DNA from: Brachypodium distachyon
Lineage: Eukaryota > Streptophyta > Magnoliopsida > Poales > Poaceae
Length of the DNA: 64,000 bases
Assembly: GCF_000005505.3 (NCBI RefSeq)
Contig: NC_016134.3
Location: 2,046,001 to 2,110,000 of the forward strand
Reading direction: 5' to 3'
Each line of letters begins with the position of its first letter. Position 1 is the first letter of the stretch. The translations under genes were made by a program, and so were the position numbers. Below are positions 11,609-23,065 of the stretch, piece by piece. The notes under the pieces were generated by a model. The model worked only from the letters and a program-made list of their open reading frames with translations. It ran no database searches and was not told where the DNA came from.

Positions 11609-12654
11609 CTAATGTTCTGTCTGTTGCTTCAGTTTCTTGCACCCGCAGTTTCCTTTATGCGTCCACAGGGTATTTGTGCCGTTCTTTGAGGGTGCTTTTA
11701 ACGACTTGTCACAGCCGTGGCACACCCCGTATGCTAATTTGTACATGCCGTTAGCATCTTTCACACATATCGGTGTAAAATCCTTCCAGATATCTGACTT
11801 CGTGCGTTTTGGCTTTGGTTGTAGTTCAACTCCATGGAGCTGATTCTCGCTGTGACGCCCTTACTCGACGAAGCCATGCATCTCTTCAACTGCTCTTCAC
11901 GCACAGGAGACAATGGCCCTCTAAAACAAAGAGCAGGCAGATATGTCAACATGGTAGTCACAGTCATGTAATGAAGGAGTGTCGATTGGTATTATGAAAG
12001 GAGGTCAAACTTACGCGTATCGAAATCTCTGGGATTACATATACTGAAAAGGTTGTCGAGGGAATCCGAAATATTTTCCGTTCGTAAGACCACACAAAGC
12101 ATTAGCTCGTCCTACAGTGAAAGCAGGGCAGGTCAGTACTATCGTCTAGCATGAAAAGATTTTTTTGTTAAGATAAACCTGACACCAAATACCTAAACTT
12201 CATCCCAACAATTGATTCTTCCCCCAACATCGATTTCGACACCCACAAAGAGTTCTAAATTCCTCATGATAAAATAACAAATAAAATAACAATTCTTAAT
12301 TACGAATTTCAGATTGATACCTGTAACAGAGGCATGCCCTGATCTTCTGCTTGATCCAACAGATGATACTGGATCATAGTCCAGCATTGCTTGACTCCGT
12401 TTAGATCGTGGAATTGCATCATCTTCTTCACGCCGATGTACATAGGTTCCGGATCCCATAGCAGCAGAGGAGTCGAGGAACGGATCGCTGAAAATGCGCC
12501 CTTCGGGTGCTTCCAGGACCCGAACGATGTATCGTAGGTGTCCTGCTTCCCAATTGCATGGTCTCCCGACATCAGGAAAACACGAAGGGAGCTTGGACGG
12601 GTCGGCATCGGTGAGGTCGGCGTTGTTCCTTGGGACGTTTGCTAGCTGCTTCAA
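11609..12654 (-). pseudogene. Decayed locus with a BED-type zinc finger
   Basis: The minus-strand segment 11860-11609 is open to a stop at 11609 and encodes KSDIWKDFTPI, then YGVCHGCDKSL and TLWTHKGNC. This is a BED zinc finger (C-x2-C, then H-x3-C), the DNA-binding module found at the N-terminus of hAT transposases and their domesticated relatives. Upstream are plausible exons at 12111-12015 (DELMLCVVLRTEN, donor GTAAGT) and about 12608-12321 (ending PLLQ before a GTATCA donor). They join in frame with each other but not with the BED segment, which has a TAA just upstream. No transposase catalytic region follows. I read it as a broken BED-containing gene or transposon N-terminus. The BED call is firm; the gene model is not. 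Confidence 0.4.
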
Positions 12655-12939
12655 TTCGGGCGGCCAGTCTCGACGTGCAGCGCTCGTGTGTGTATGCTAT
12701 GGTCAGCCGAGCGGCCGAGCCCGGCGGGTTTACTCTCCGACGACCCGGGCAGAAGACGACGGAGAGGAGAGAAAGAAAAGCAAAGTCTCCAGACGCGCGG
12801 GTTACCCGACGAATGCTACGAGCACGGCCGGAGCCGGGGGCTTCCAAACCCGGGCGCGCGGCTCACAAAAGTTTCCCGTGCCATCCAAATGTGCACGCGC
12901 ATGCAACCACGCATGGACGTGTGCCGGTTTGTTTCCCGC

Positions 12940-13050
12940 ACGTCAAGCCATCATGGAATGAGAGCCCCGGCCGATGGATTTTTTTTTTTTTGTAAACGCC
13001 AGCATGGAATGGGAGCCCCGGCCGACGTGACACCTGACAGGTGGGGCCCA
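12940..13050. repeat. Short direct repeat flanking a poly-T tract
   Basis: The string CATGGAATG(A/G)GAGCCCCGGCCGA occurs at about 12952-12974 and again at 13002-13024, separated by a T-tract. This is a local tandem duplication with no coding role. Confidence 0.6.
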
Positions 13051-13059
13051 CATGTAAGG

Positions 13060-14700
13060 AAACCTGTCAAACGGGCTTAACCATCTGTGTTTGGGCCACT
13101 TGAGACAAATACACTCAAAATATGTGGTTTTCCGGGCAAAGTAGCAAAAACTATGGCTCCGTGAGGAGACTGCACTGAAAGCTGTGGTTTTGTGAAATTT
13201 ACGCATTCTTTTCATGGTTTTGCTAATGGTAAGTCGCCTGTTTTTTAGTTAGATATCGATCGACATGTTAGCCATCGGATTTTGATCCAACGATAGCAAG
13301 TCAAGTGAGAGATGAGATAATGGGGATGACCCTCAGATTTTGATCCAACGGCTATGAAACGCCGACTGATATTTAAGACTCATTTCTTAAAAAACAGACG
13401 ACTTAGAAATCACCACACCCTTCTTTTTATCTATGCATTCCTTTTTCGGAAAAAATCTTCCTGAAAAAATGTGTAGTTGGTTTATTTCTCTTTTTTCGGG
13501 AGAAAAAAAGAAAGAAGAAAGAAATAAAGTGTATTTTGGTTTATTTCAATTCAAACTTTACCAAATTACGATATTCTATAAGAAAATACAGCAAACTTTA
13601 GCGGCTTAAAAGGGATGTGGATATTTCTCGGTAGCCTGACTTTTAAGCAAAATGTTTAAATCTAAGTTGATGAATTAGGCCTGTTTGTTTGGGCTGCAGA
13701 TTACTGAGAAGCAGCTGTAGCGGTATAAAAATGCCCTTGTATGTCATTTCTAAAAACCGTTGGAATTAAGATCTTAATGTCACATTGTCATCTCCACTCC
13801 TCTCGAGTGTTGTCGCTTGATTAAGATCCAAAGGCCCTTCAAACAAGTCGAGTGATCTCTAACTAAAAATTAGTCAATCAATCTATATCAAAACCGATAT
13901 AAAAACATATTTTACAGTAGTAGTCGTATCCAACAAACCGTTCACAACAGATAAAAATTGACTTAAAATAAAGAATAAATTTCACAAAACCACACATTTT
14001 GTGGTTATGGTTTCACAGTTATCGTCAATTGTCTCATGGAACCACCTCTTTTGAAGCATGTCTTCTCAGAAAACCAAATCCGACAGGTTAGCGCGTTTGA
14101 TAGCGAATCTGACACATGTGCGTGGCCCACAAATCGACGCCCCAAAGGAGGTGGATGCTTCTCCCCCGTACAAGCTGAGTGATCTCTTTAGAGTCAAATT
14201 CTCCGTTATGTGAACTCTGTGTTAGAATTCAGGCTGATGAACAACACTGGAGGAGCTGTGTGGATATGTTGGTAATGCATATGGTGATATTTTTATTTAC
14301 GAATTCGATCAAAGTTAACAAAAAGTAACTTAGGAAAAACTTATTATGTCCGCGCACCTTTTCGTCGAAATATATTTTGACGCCAGTTTCAAATGTAGAA
14401 TAAGGTATTATTTAACAGTTTTTTCTCTAAATGTATAGATATTATGGAAATGACGTGACACTGCTTGAAATTTGAACTGAACTGTTTGGAAAAATTAAAA
14501 AAAGGGGGACACACATTGTATCGTCAACTATTGAATTCAGAGTTGATTTTTTGACGACCGTTTCCGCCATTGTCTATTTGCTGTTAAACACCCCGTGGCT
14601 GCGCTCTGATTACCAAGTGACATGTGACGTGAGGATGAGGACGAGGATAATTGGGGAGTTCTTATCCCTTTCTGTTTACTTTGGCTGGGATGGAAAGCTT
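13060..14700. other. Repeat-like intergenic DNA, no gene seen
   Basis: The string GTGGTTTTGTGAAATTTAC near 13184-13202 recurs in inverted orientation near 13981-13999 (AAATTTCACAAAACCAC), facing inward. Related sequence bounds the element at 62.8-63.1 kb, so this is probably the remains of the same repeat family. No open frame of note. Confidence 0.4.
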
Positions 14701-14915
14701 AAATCTGAGATTAATTGACGAAGATTGGATGGGGGATCAAGAATTTGACCTGGATGGATGGATCCGCCCGTCATCTTGGTCCATGCGTAACAAAAACAAA
14801 TCCAACATGCACAGAAAGTTCACTACCTAAAAAGCTCGTCTCGTTAGGTTATCGGTTAGGGTTTAGACGCTGGCGGCGACTCAACGGCGAAAACCCTAGA
14901 TCGACGTGGTTTCGG

Positions 14916-16364
14916 ATGGAGTTCGACTTCGATCCGCAGGTGGAGTCCTTGCAGGCTCCGTTTCAGGGTAGATCTCACCTCGGGAAGGAAACGATGGCGA
15001 CTAGAGTCCAGGACGAACTCGTCCCAGGACCAAAGGGCCACGACTATAAGAGCACGGTCAAGGGAAGATCGAAGCACTTTGCATCGGCTATCCGAAGGAA
15101 GAACCTTGATCCGGGCGACCGATCTACTCCTGAATTGCAGAGCTCGATGGCATCGCTTGACGGTGGGGGTGATAAAGGGGCAACCGTTGAGGTAGCTACC
15201 CACCCGAAGCCGGCAGGTGACGCCGTTCCCGTAGCAACGCAGGGAGGGGGTGCGGAATTAGCCCTGGCGGTGGTACCGATGGCTGTGGTGGCGACTCAGA
15301 TGGCGGTGGATATGGAGGCGATTCAGGAGGCGACGGATCTGGAGGCGGCAGCAGCAGACCATGATCTGGCTATGGGAGATGAAAACGTTGAAGAGGCGGA
15401 GGTGGGAGAGGGGGGAGAGAGTCTGGTACCGGAGACTGCTATCCTCGATCTAGACTTCGATGCTGATGAGGAAGTTCAAGTCATACAACGATGTGTGATC
15501 GAGAAGTACTACTCCATGCGTAGGGTTAAAGCGGCGACTCTCCTCCTAGAGTTCAAGCGCATCTGGCAGACATGTGCCGACATGAAATTCAAAGATCTGG
15601 AGGACAATATGTATGTGATCACGTTCGATGCGGAGGGGGATTATCAGCATGTAGTTCATGGAGGACCATGGCAGCTACGCGGCGAAGTACTCATCGTGGC
15701 TCCGGTGGATGGAACGGTGCCCCTCATGGAGATCCCGGTTGATGCCATGCCCATATGGATTCATATCGATAAGGTGCCCCCTATGTTACAGAACGACCAA
15801 ATTGGCCGTGCTCTTGGTAGCTTTCTGGGTAGGGTCCTGGAAGTGGATGCTATGGCTAACGGGCAAGTTGGTGCATATCTCCGGGTAAGGGTAGAGATCT
15901 CGTTGCGCCAGCCCTTGCAGGATGAAGTTGCTATCAGGATTAAGGGCAAGCTTACGACCTACAAGGTTCAGTATGAGCGTCTGCCTAATTTGTGTTTCCA
16001 TTGTGGGCTTGTCGGGCATGGGAAGACGGAGTGTCTGAAGGAACAACAGGGCGCGAAATCACGCGGACTAGATGCACGGCTGCGCTGCTCTCCGGTCCGT
16101 AAAGCTGATCGGAGAGATGGTGTGATACGTGCAGATTCTGCTGCTCGGAGGAAGTTGATGCTGCCGTTTGGTGCTGCTTTATCATCTAACAGAAGTCATG
16201 CTAGTTCTAGAAGAATGAGCCAGGAGCAGCAGTCGGCGGATGAGATTGTAGGGGAAGTGGAGCTGTCAAATAAAGTTAATGAACTTAGTGTTCATGATGA
16301 AGGTGTGCATGATGATGAATGTACAGAGTCTCCTCCTCCTAACCATAAAGGAGCTGACAAATAA
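14916..16364 (+). CDS. LINE ORF1: DUF4283-like RNA-binding protein with CCHC zinc knuckle
   Basis: The first reasonable ATG is 14916 (MEFDFDPQVESL), though the frame is open from 14715. It gives 482 residues. The central part (around residues 190-290, containing VIQRCVIEKYYSMRR and HVVHGGPWQLRG) has the DUF4283 fold common in plant LINE ORF1 proteins. It is followed by a CCHC knuckle CFHCGLVGHGKTEC at 15993-16034 (C-x2-C-x4-H-x4-C). ORF1 proteins coat LINE RNA for target-primed reverse transcription. The stop at 16364 looks premature, because a related acidic tail continues in another frame at 16474-16812. Confidence 0.82.
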   Translation: MEFDFDPQVESLQAPFQGRSHLGKETMATRVQDELVPGPKGHDYKSTVKGRSKHFASAIRRKNLDPGDRSTPELQSSMASLDGGGDKGATVEVATHPKPAGDAVPVATQGGGAELALAVVPMAVVATQMAVDMEAIQEATDLEAAAADHDLAMGDENVEEAEVGEGGESLVPETAILDLDFDADEEVQVIQRCVIEKYYSMRRVKAATLLLEFKRIWQTCADMKFKDLEDNMYVITFDAEGDYQHVVHGGPWQLRGEVLIVAPVDGTVPLMEIPVDAMPIWIHIDKVPPMLQNDQIGRALGSFLGRVLEVDAMANGQVGAYLRVRVEISLRQPLQDEVAIRIKGKLTTYKVQYERLPNLCFHCGLVGHGKTECLKEQQGAKSRGLDARLRCSPVRKADRRDGVIRADSAARRKLMLPFGAALSSNRSHASSRRMSQEQQSADEIVGEVELSNKVNELSVHDEGVHDDECTESPPPNHKGADK

Positions 16365-16473
16365 ATGGGAGGGAGGCCATGCGACAGCTAGCAAGTAAAA
16401 GGGGTCAGGACCGTATCTCAGAACCCGAAGGAATAATAATGGTTCAAGCTCAAAGGGACCAACCTCTTCGGAC

Positions 16474-16812
16474 ATGATTCCACCACTTCGCGAACAGCTG
16501 AATGGTGATATGAGTAGAGGGTACAGCTCAACTACGGATGTCTCGGTGCAGAGTCATGGCAAGAAGCGTACAACTGAGGAGAAGGAGGCCGATGGAGATG
16601 ATATGCTGGGTGACGAATTACCTCTGGTTCCATATTCACAGCCAGTAATAGGTGGAGGGACGCCGAAGAAGTGGAAGGTGACGGGAGGTGAGGGCGCACA
16701 GGATGTGACTATGGAGGAGAGTGACAACGAGCGTGTGGCGGAACTGGATGCAGCCGGTCTTGGGGCAACTGGCAAACTGACGGGGCCAACTGTGGCGCCC
16801 CGTCAGGAGTAA
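16474..16812 (+). pseudogene. LINE ORF1 C-terminal tail in a shifted frame
   Basis: A 112-codon open frame, +1 relative to ORF1, encodes a charged Gly/Glu/Asp-rich tail. Its stop TAA overlaps the ATG of ORF2 as TAATG at 16810-16814. This looks like the original ORF1 end, separated from the main ORF1 by an indel or stop between 16364 and 16474. It has no domain of its own. Confidence 0.55.
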
Positions 16813-19800
16813 TGTATTGCCTAAGTTGGAACTGTCGGGGAGTGGGTAATGCCCGGACAGTTCGTGATTTGCTCGCGCTTACACAGGCGAGTCACCCGGA
16901 GTTGATCTTTTTGTGTGAAACTAGGCAGCCAAAGGATAAAGTTAGGCGTTTGAGAAATAGATTAGGTTTAAAAGGTTTTGAAGGTGTGAGTAGTGATGGG
17001 CGTAGTGGAGGGCTTGCTTTATTTTGGCATGAACATGTACCGGTGGATATCCAATCTATGAGTGAAAGACATATTGATGCTTATATTCAGTCCTCGACTG
17101 ATGATGATATGTGGCGACTAACGTGTGTCTATGGAAAACCACGTGTGGAAAATAGACACAATATGTGGAGGCTCTTACAGAATCTGAAAGCTGAATCCAA
17201 TTTACCGTGGCTTGTGGTAGGGGATTTTAACGAAGCGATGTGGCAATTTGAACACTTCTCTAGCACTTTGCGGGCGGAGAGTCAGATGCTCGCCTTTCGT
17301 GATACGTTGGAGGTATGTGAGTTGTGTGATCTTGGGTTCAGCGGAGTGCCCTACACCTTTGATAGCAATCACCGTGGGCGCCAAAATGTGAAGGTACGTC
17401 TTGATCGGGCTGTGGCTGACTTCGCTTGGCGCACTCGTTTTAACTCAGTTGAGGTTAAGCACCATGTTTTCCCATGCTCTGATCATTGCCCGGTGCTGGT
17501 TTGCTTAGAAGCTGAGCCTCACAGGAGGCTGCGAGCTCGCTGTCCACAGTATGAGATTCTGTGGGAGCGGGTCCCCGGTTTACCGGATGTTATTCAGGAA
17601 GCTTGGGAACAACCGGGCAATAAAGAGGATCTTGGGGCAGTCCATGGCGCGTTGAAAGGAATTATGGGGTCCTTGAGAATCCGGTCTGCAAAGAAGGTTG
17701 GTAATGTGACTGAAGAAATTGAGAAGTCTCGTACGCAGTTAGAAGAGCTTATGGCTATGAATGCTGACCAGCAAGACATCAGGCGTGAAGCTGACAAAAT
17801 GAATGAGTTATTGTATCGAGAAGAAATGATGTGGCTTCAGAGATCGCGTGTTACCTGGTTAAAAGAAGGAGATAAAAATACCAAATTTTTCCATGGTAAG
17901 GCAGTTTGGCGAGTCCAGAAAAATAGAATCAAAATGCTGGTGAGGGAGAACGGTGATCAGGTGACTAGGCCTAGAGAGATGCATGCTATGGCTACTAAAT
18001 ATTTTAGTGATTTGTTCACCCAGGATCCTAGTATCAATTATAATGACATCATTGATCTGATCCAAGCCAATGTGACCGACGACATGAATCAAGAGTTATG
18101 TAAGCCTTTTTTGGATAAGGAGATCGCTGATGCGCTTTTCCAAATCGGTCCGCTTAAAGCTCCTGGTGTTGATGGGTTCCCGGCAAGATTCTATCAACGC
18201 AACTGGCAGGTTATGCGGGAGGAGGTTATCAATGCTGTCAGGGTCTTCTTTATTACTGGTGTGATGCCTGCTGAGGTTAACTCTACGGCCATTGTGCTAA
18301 TTCCAAAGGTGGATCAACCGAAGACTCTCAAGGATTATCGGCCTATCAGCTTATGCACTGTTTTGTATAAAATTGTTGCCAAGTGCTTGGTGAACCGACT
18401 CAGACCTATTTTGGGTGAGCTTATTTCACCGAATCAGAGTGCCTTTGTTCCGGGAAGGTTGATCACGGACAATGCGCTCCTGGCGTTTGAGTGCATGCAC
18501 CATATCGAGCAGAATGATGGAGCTGGTGGCAGATTCTGTGCGTATAAACTTGATTTATCCAAAGCTTATGATCGAGTAGATTGGGGATATTTGGAGTGCA
18601 CGATGCAAAAGATGGGATTTGTGCCCGTTTGGATCAATTGGATCATGACGTGCGTCAGAACAGTGAGATACCAAGTTAAGTTCAATGGTTCCTTCTTGGA
18701 TTCGTTTGCACCATCTCGCGGATTACGGCAAGGTGGTCCATTGTCCCCTTTCTTATTCCTTTTTGTGGCGGATGGTCTTTCAGCTCTTCTACACCATGCT
18801 ACCCAGATCGGCAGAATTGAGCCCCTGCGGGTATGCCGGCAGGCTCCCGGTATATCTCACCTCTTGTTTGTAGATGATACACTCTTATTTTTGTGTGCTG
18901 ATACTCAGGAGGCGGCAAATGTTCTGGACATTATCCATAGTTATGAGCGGGGCACTGGCCAGCTCATAAGCCCCGCTAAGTGCCCCTTGTTCTTTGGGAA
19001 ATCGTGTACTGCCAATCTGCAACAAGAAATAAGAGATGTTTTGCAGGTGGTTGAGACAGACTTTGAGTCTAAGTATCTTGGGTTGCCTACACCGGAAGGA
19101 AGAATTAATCGAAGCAAATTCCAAAACCTCCAAGCTAAATTGCAGAAACGTTTGCTTCAGTGGGGGAGATAATTACTTGTCAGCTGGGGGAAAGGAGGTT
19201 TTAATCAAGTCAGTTGCACAGGCTTTGCCACTTATGTTATGGGTGTGTTCAAACTTCCGTTCTCGGTTTGTGAGGATCTGTCCCGTATGATTCGCAACTA
19301 CTGGTCGGGTGCAGAAAATGGGAAGAGGAAAACTCACTGGTTGGCCTGGGATCAGATGACTGCCACAAAGCCACATGGTGGTATTGGTTTCAGGGATATG
19401 CAATTGTTTAATCAAGCCTTGCTTACCCGCCAAGCATGGCGTCTAATCGATAATCCTGATAGCTTATGTGCCAGAGTTCTGAAATCACGCTATTACCCGC
19501 AAGGTAACATCATTGACACAGTCTTCGTAGGTAAGGCCTCCTCCACTTGGCAGGCCATTTCTTATGGTCTCGATCTTCTTAAGAAGGGCATGATATGGAG
19601 GATTGGAACGGGGGACAAAGTCAGAGTATGGCGTGATAACTGGCTTCCTCGAGACCTGAATCTACAGCCTATCACGCAACAAGGACGCTGCCGGTTCCGA
19701 TGGGTGGCGGACTTTCTCGATGATAATGGGGCTTGGAAGATTGACCTGCTGCAGCGTTGGTTCCTACCGGTGGATGTGGAGACGATCATGCAGATAAAGC

Positions 19801-20958
19801 CATCGATCCGCGCAGACTGTGATTTCCTTGCTTGGCATCCCGAGAAATCTGGCATCTTCAGTGTTCATAGTGCCTACAAGTTGGGTTTGCGTCTGGCAAA
19901 CCCCAACCCAAGTGCTGGTGCTTCCAGCAATCACCCAGATGGCAGTAGAGCTTGCTGGGACTTGATCTGGAAGGCGCCTGTTCCACAGAAGGTGAGAATC
20001 TTTGCTTGGAGATTGGCAACCAACAGCCTTGCAACTAGGCTGAATAAGAGAAAAGGCATTTGGAGAAGCTGAGTACCTGCACGATCTGTGGGAATGGCGA
20101 GGAGGATACTTTTCATGCTTTCTGTATCTGTCCACATGCTTGTGCCCTGTGGGAAGCTATGGCTGAGACCTGGGGTTTGGCGCCGGTTCAATCTGTGCAT
20201 AATGGTGGCGAGGAATGGTTGTTAATCTTGCTGGCCAATGTCTCGGAGATCAGCGAGCTATGGCCCTCATGCTGCTGTGGCGGATTTGGCATGTACGCAA
20301 TGAAATAACACATGACAAGCCTGCGCCTCCTGTAGGGGCGTCCCAGAAATTTCTGCAAGGTTATATTGATGTTCTTCTATCGTTAAAGCGCGATCCAGAA
20401 GCTGATCCGTTAAAAGGGAAGCAAGTCACTGCTGTACAGTTGAGACCGAGGAAGAAACACAGGGAGCGATCGGCTCCTGAACTCATTTGGGAGCCGCCGC
20501 CGGAGAATTGGGTCAAGCTGAATACAGATGGGTCGTTTGTCCCTGAAACAGGTGACGCTGGTGCTGGTATGATGCTTCGGGGCCATGATGGACATATCAT
20601 CTTCACCGCCACGCGACACCTGCAATCTTGTGGCGATGCCGTGGAAGCTGAACTAGCCGCTTGTATGGAAGGTATGGCGCTGGCTCTGCAATGGTCGGAC
20701 TTGCCGATAGTTGTGGAGACTGATTGCAGTCAAGTGAAGTTGATGCTGGAACAGAAGGGTGATGATCGGTCGAGGTACCGGAGCCTGGTTTTGGAGTCGA
20801 AGAGACTCCTGTATTCAGGAAGGGAGATTGTGATTGTTAAAGCTGCTATATCACAAAATAGGGGTAGTCACGACTTAGCCGCTCATGCTAGGTCAAGCCA
20901 ACGAACTGGTTTGTGGCTTCGATGCAATCCCTTGCATCATGATGTAACCCCTGTTTAA
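16812..20958 (+). pseudogene. LINE ORF2: endonuclease, reverse transcriptase, zf-RVT and RNase H, with frameshifts
   Basis: The first open segment (16812-19172, 786 codons) starts MYCLSWNCRGVGNA and holds the endonuclease motifs FLCETR, VVGDFNEA and CSDHCPVL (about residues 1-225). The reverse transcriptase blocks follow: DYRPISLCTVLYK, SAFVPGRLITDNALL, KLDLSKAYDRVDW, GLRQGGPLSPFL and the catalytic LLFVDDTLLF near residue 687. Frame breaks at about 19170, 19233, 20060 and 20215-20240 split the rest: a zf-RVT segment (19239-20072, then CTICGNG at 20077) and an RNase H segment (VKLNTDGSFVPETG, AELAACMEG, VETDCSQV) that ends at 20958. All catalytic residues I can see are kept, so the damage looks recent, but one continuous protein cannot be made. 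Confidence 0.88.
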
Positions 20959-21322
20959 TTAATATATCTCCTTTGTTCGCAAAAAGAAAAAAATATTCAT
21001 GTTCTACATTCGGGCCATCATCATCTCTTCAAGTATTGGCCTAACCCAATATTTTTTTAACTTTTGTACATTTGGCTTGAGGGCTTTGCTGGGCCTTGCT
21101 AAGTCCGTCGGGCTTAAAGCAGCCAGGCCGGCCCGGTAGAGCCTCCGTGTCCAGAGAACCATTGTGAAGTGCTGAACACTCCACCCTCTCTCGCCGTCTC
21201 CTCCCAGAAATCAGACCGACCTTTCAAAAATAAAATCAGATCGAGATTAGGGCAAGCCGCTGAATTCTTCCGATTCGGCGGCGCCGGCCGGCGGGGACTC
21301 GGCCGCTGCTTGTGGCGACGAC

Positions 21323-23065
21323 ATGGGAGACGAGGAGCGGGAGGACCAGCAGCCGGTGGCGCGGCTCCCTGTTGACTTGCTCGCCGAAGTCCTCCGCCGC
21401 GTCCCTCCGCGCTGGCTCGCCGCCTCCCGCTGCGTCTGCAGGGCCTGGCGCGACGCCGTCGACGGCCGTCGCCTCCTCCGCGCCGACCTGCTCCCGCTCT
21501 CCGTCGCCGGTCTCTTCATCCACCTGGACGACCACTTGTTCCCGGAGTTCCTCTCCTGCCCCTCCAACTCCTCCTCGTCCCGTGCCGTCAGCGGCAGGCT
21601 CGACTTCCTGCGCTCCGTCAACCCTAATTACGACCCGAACGCTCTTCCTATCGGCGCCACCGTCGGCACTTGCTGGGAGGACGCCGGCGATTGGCGCGAC
21701 TATCGCGTTCTGGATCACTGCAATGGGCTCCTCCTGCTTCAGCAATGGGTGGTTAACCCTGCCACAGGATGGTGGGATACTTTGCCCCCGAGTCCTGCAA
21801 AGCCAGACAGTTGGAATTTGCAGAACCGCGAGCATCTAGTCTATGATCCCATGATATCACCTCACTACGAGGTGTTCATTATCCCCTGTCTGGATAATTA
21901 CAATGGTCATCGGGGAGATGGCCCGTTGCTGGAGGAGTCTGAATGGCCACCATCTCTGTGCAAGATGCATGTCTTCTCGTCGAGGTCAGGTTGTTGGGAG
22001 GAGAGGTTTTTCGCCCGGCAAGGAGATGCCGCAGGGGCTGCCAGTGAGATGCGAGTAATTTGGGAGCAATATTCGGCCGCCTATGTGCGAGCAACACTTT
22101 ATGTATGCTATGTAGCTGGTTTTGTTATGAGGTGCGCAATTTATTTTTTATTTTTTGACTTTGATCTTGTTGATTCTGATTCTAAACTTTGCACAATGCT
22201 TTGATTTTGCAGGATATGCTTAACTGATAATACGTATCGTGTAATTAAATCACCAATGGATGCAAAATGGGAGCTCTATCCGTATCTTGGTGTTGTAAGA
22301 TCAGAAAAGGGAGTGTATTTTGTGGCACTCAATAATGGTTGGCTTCGGGTTTGGATCCTTGACGAATCGGGTGATGAGATTGAGTGGATGTTGAAGCATG
22401 AAAAATACCTTAAGCCCATGGCAGCGCGTCTCCGATTTCATGGCCGATTTCATGGTGACTGGATCTTAGAAGATATTAACTACAACTTATTTCATTATGA
22501 TGCTAAAACCAATGACAAGACTGACAATTTCTATTTGGAAGACAACAAGAAAGCAATAGTTGTTGAAAATGTTGAACGGAATTTCAACATTGATAATGCT
22601 CTTGGCAATGGAGACATGGTTGAAGATTTCTATGACTACAAGAAAGCAATAGTTGAAGAGAAATTTGAATGCAACTGGGCCAATGATGATGACAATGTCA
22701 AAAACAAAGACATGGTTAAAGACTTCTACTTGGAAGACAGCAAGAAAACTGAAGTGACAGAGAATGTTGAGTGGAACTTTAACTATGATAGTGTTCTTGG
22801 TAGTGTAGATGAAGTTGAAGAGTATCTTTGGTATGATATCAAGATACTCGGGTTTCACCCATACAAAGAGATTGTCTTCATGACTACTGATTCACTGCAA
22901 ACAGGATATGCCTACCATTTGAATAGCTCAAAGATAGAAGGCTTAGGCAATATATACCCAAGGGATCTTTTGTTTTTCAAAGAGTTAGTTAATGAACGGG
23001 AGAACATTCTATCTTGTTTCCCATACACCCCTTGTTGGATTGATGAGCTCCCTAGAAACAATTAG
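21323..23065 (+). CDS. F-box protein, copy A (intact)
   Basis: Two exons: 21323-22131 and 22213-23065, donor AG/GTGCGC and acceptor TTTTGCAG, giving 553 residues. An N-terminal F-box (about residues 12-50: RLPVDLLAEVLRRVPPRWLA, SRCVCRAWRDAVDG) should bind SKP1 and make the protein a substrate receptor of an SCF ubiquitin ligase. The C-terminal region (LVYDPMISPHYEVF, YPYLGVVRSEKGVYFVALN, CFPYTPCWIDE) resembles the beta-rich associated region of grass F-box proteins; the target is unknown. Exon 2 contains an internal acidic repeat of about 35-40 residues in three diverged copies (near 22520-22830) that copy B lacks. Start chosen at the first ATG before the F-box, preceded by GGCGACGAC in all copies. 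The LINE lies directly upstream. Confidence 0.85.

Larger units (their letters stand above)
14720..20990 (+). mobile_element. Plant L1-type LINE with ORF1, endonuclease, reverse transcriptase and RNase H (frame-broken)
   Basis: In order: ORF1 with a CCHC knuckle (14916-16364, tail fragment to 16812), ORF2 with an N-terminal AP-like endonuclease, reverse transcriptase, a C-terminal zinc-binding zf-RVT region and an RNase H domain ending at 20958. A short 3'UTR ends in an A-rich tail (AAAAAGAAAAAAA, about 20980-20992). There are no LTRs. The order and the RNase H place it with plant L1 LINEs of the RNase-H-bearing lineage. Several frame breaks make it non-autonomous. The 5' boundary is uncertain: a CCCTAG-rich leader is seen at 14850-14900, but a possible target duplication lies much further upstream. 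Confidence 0.9.
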
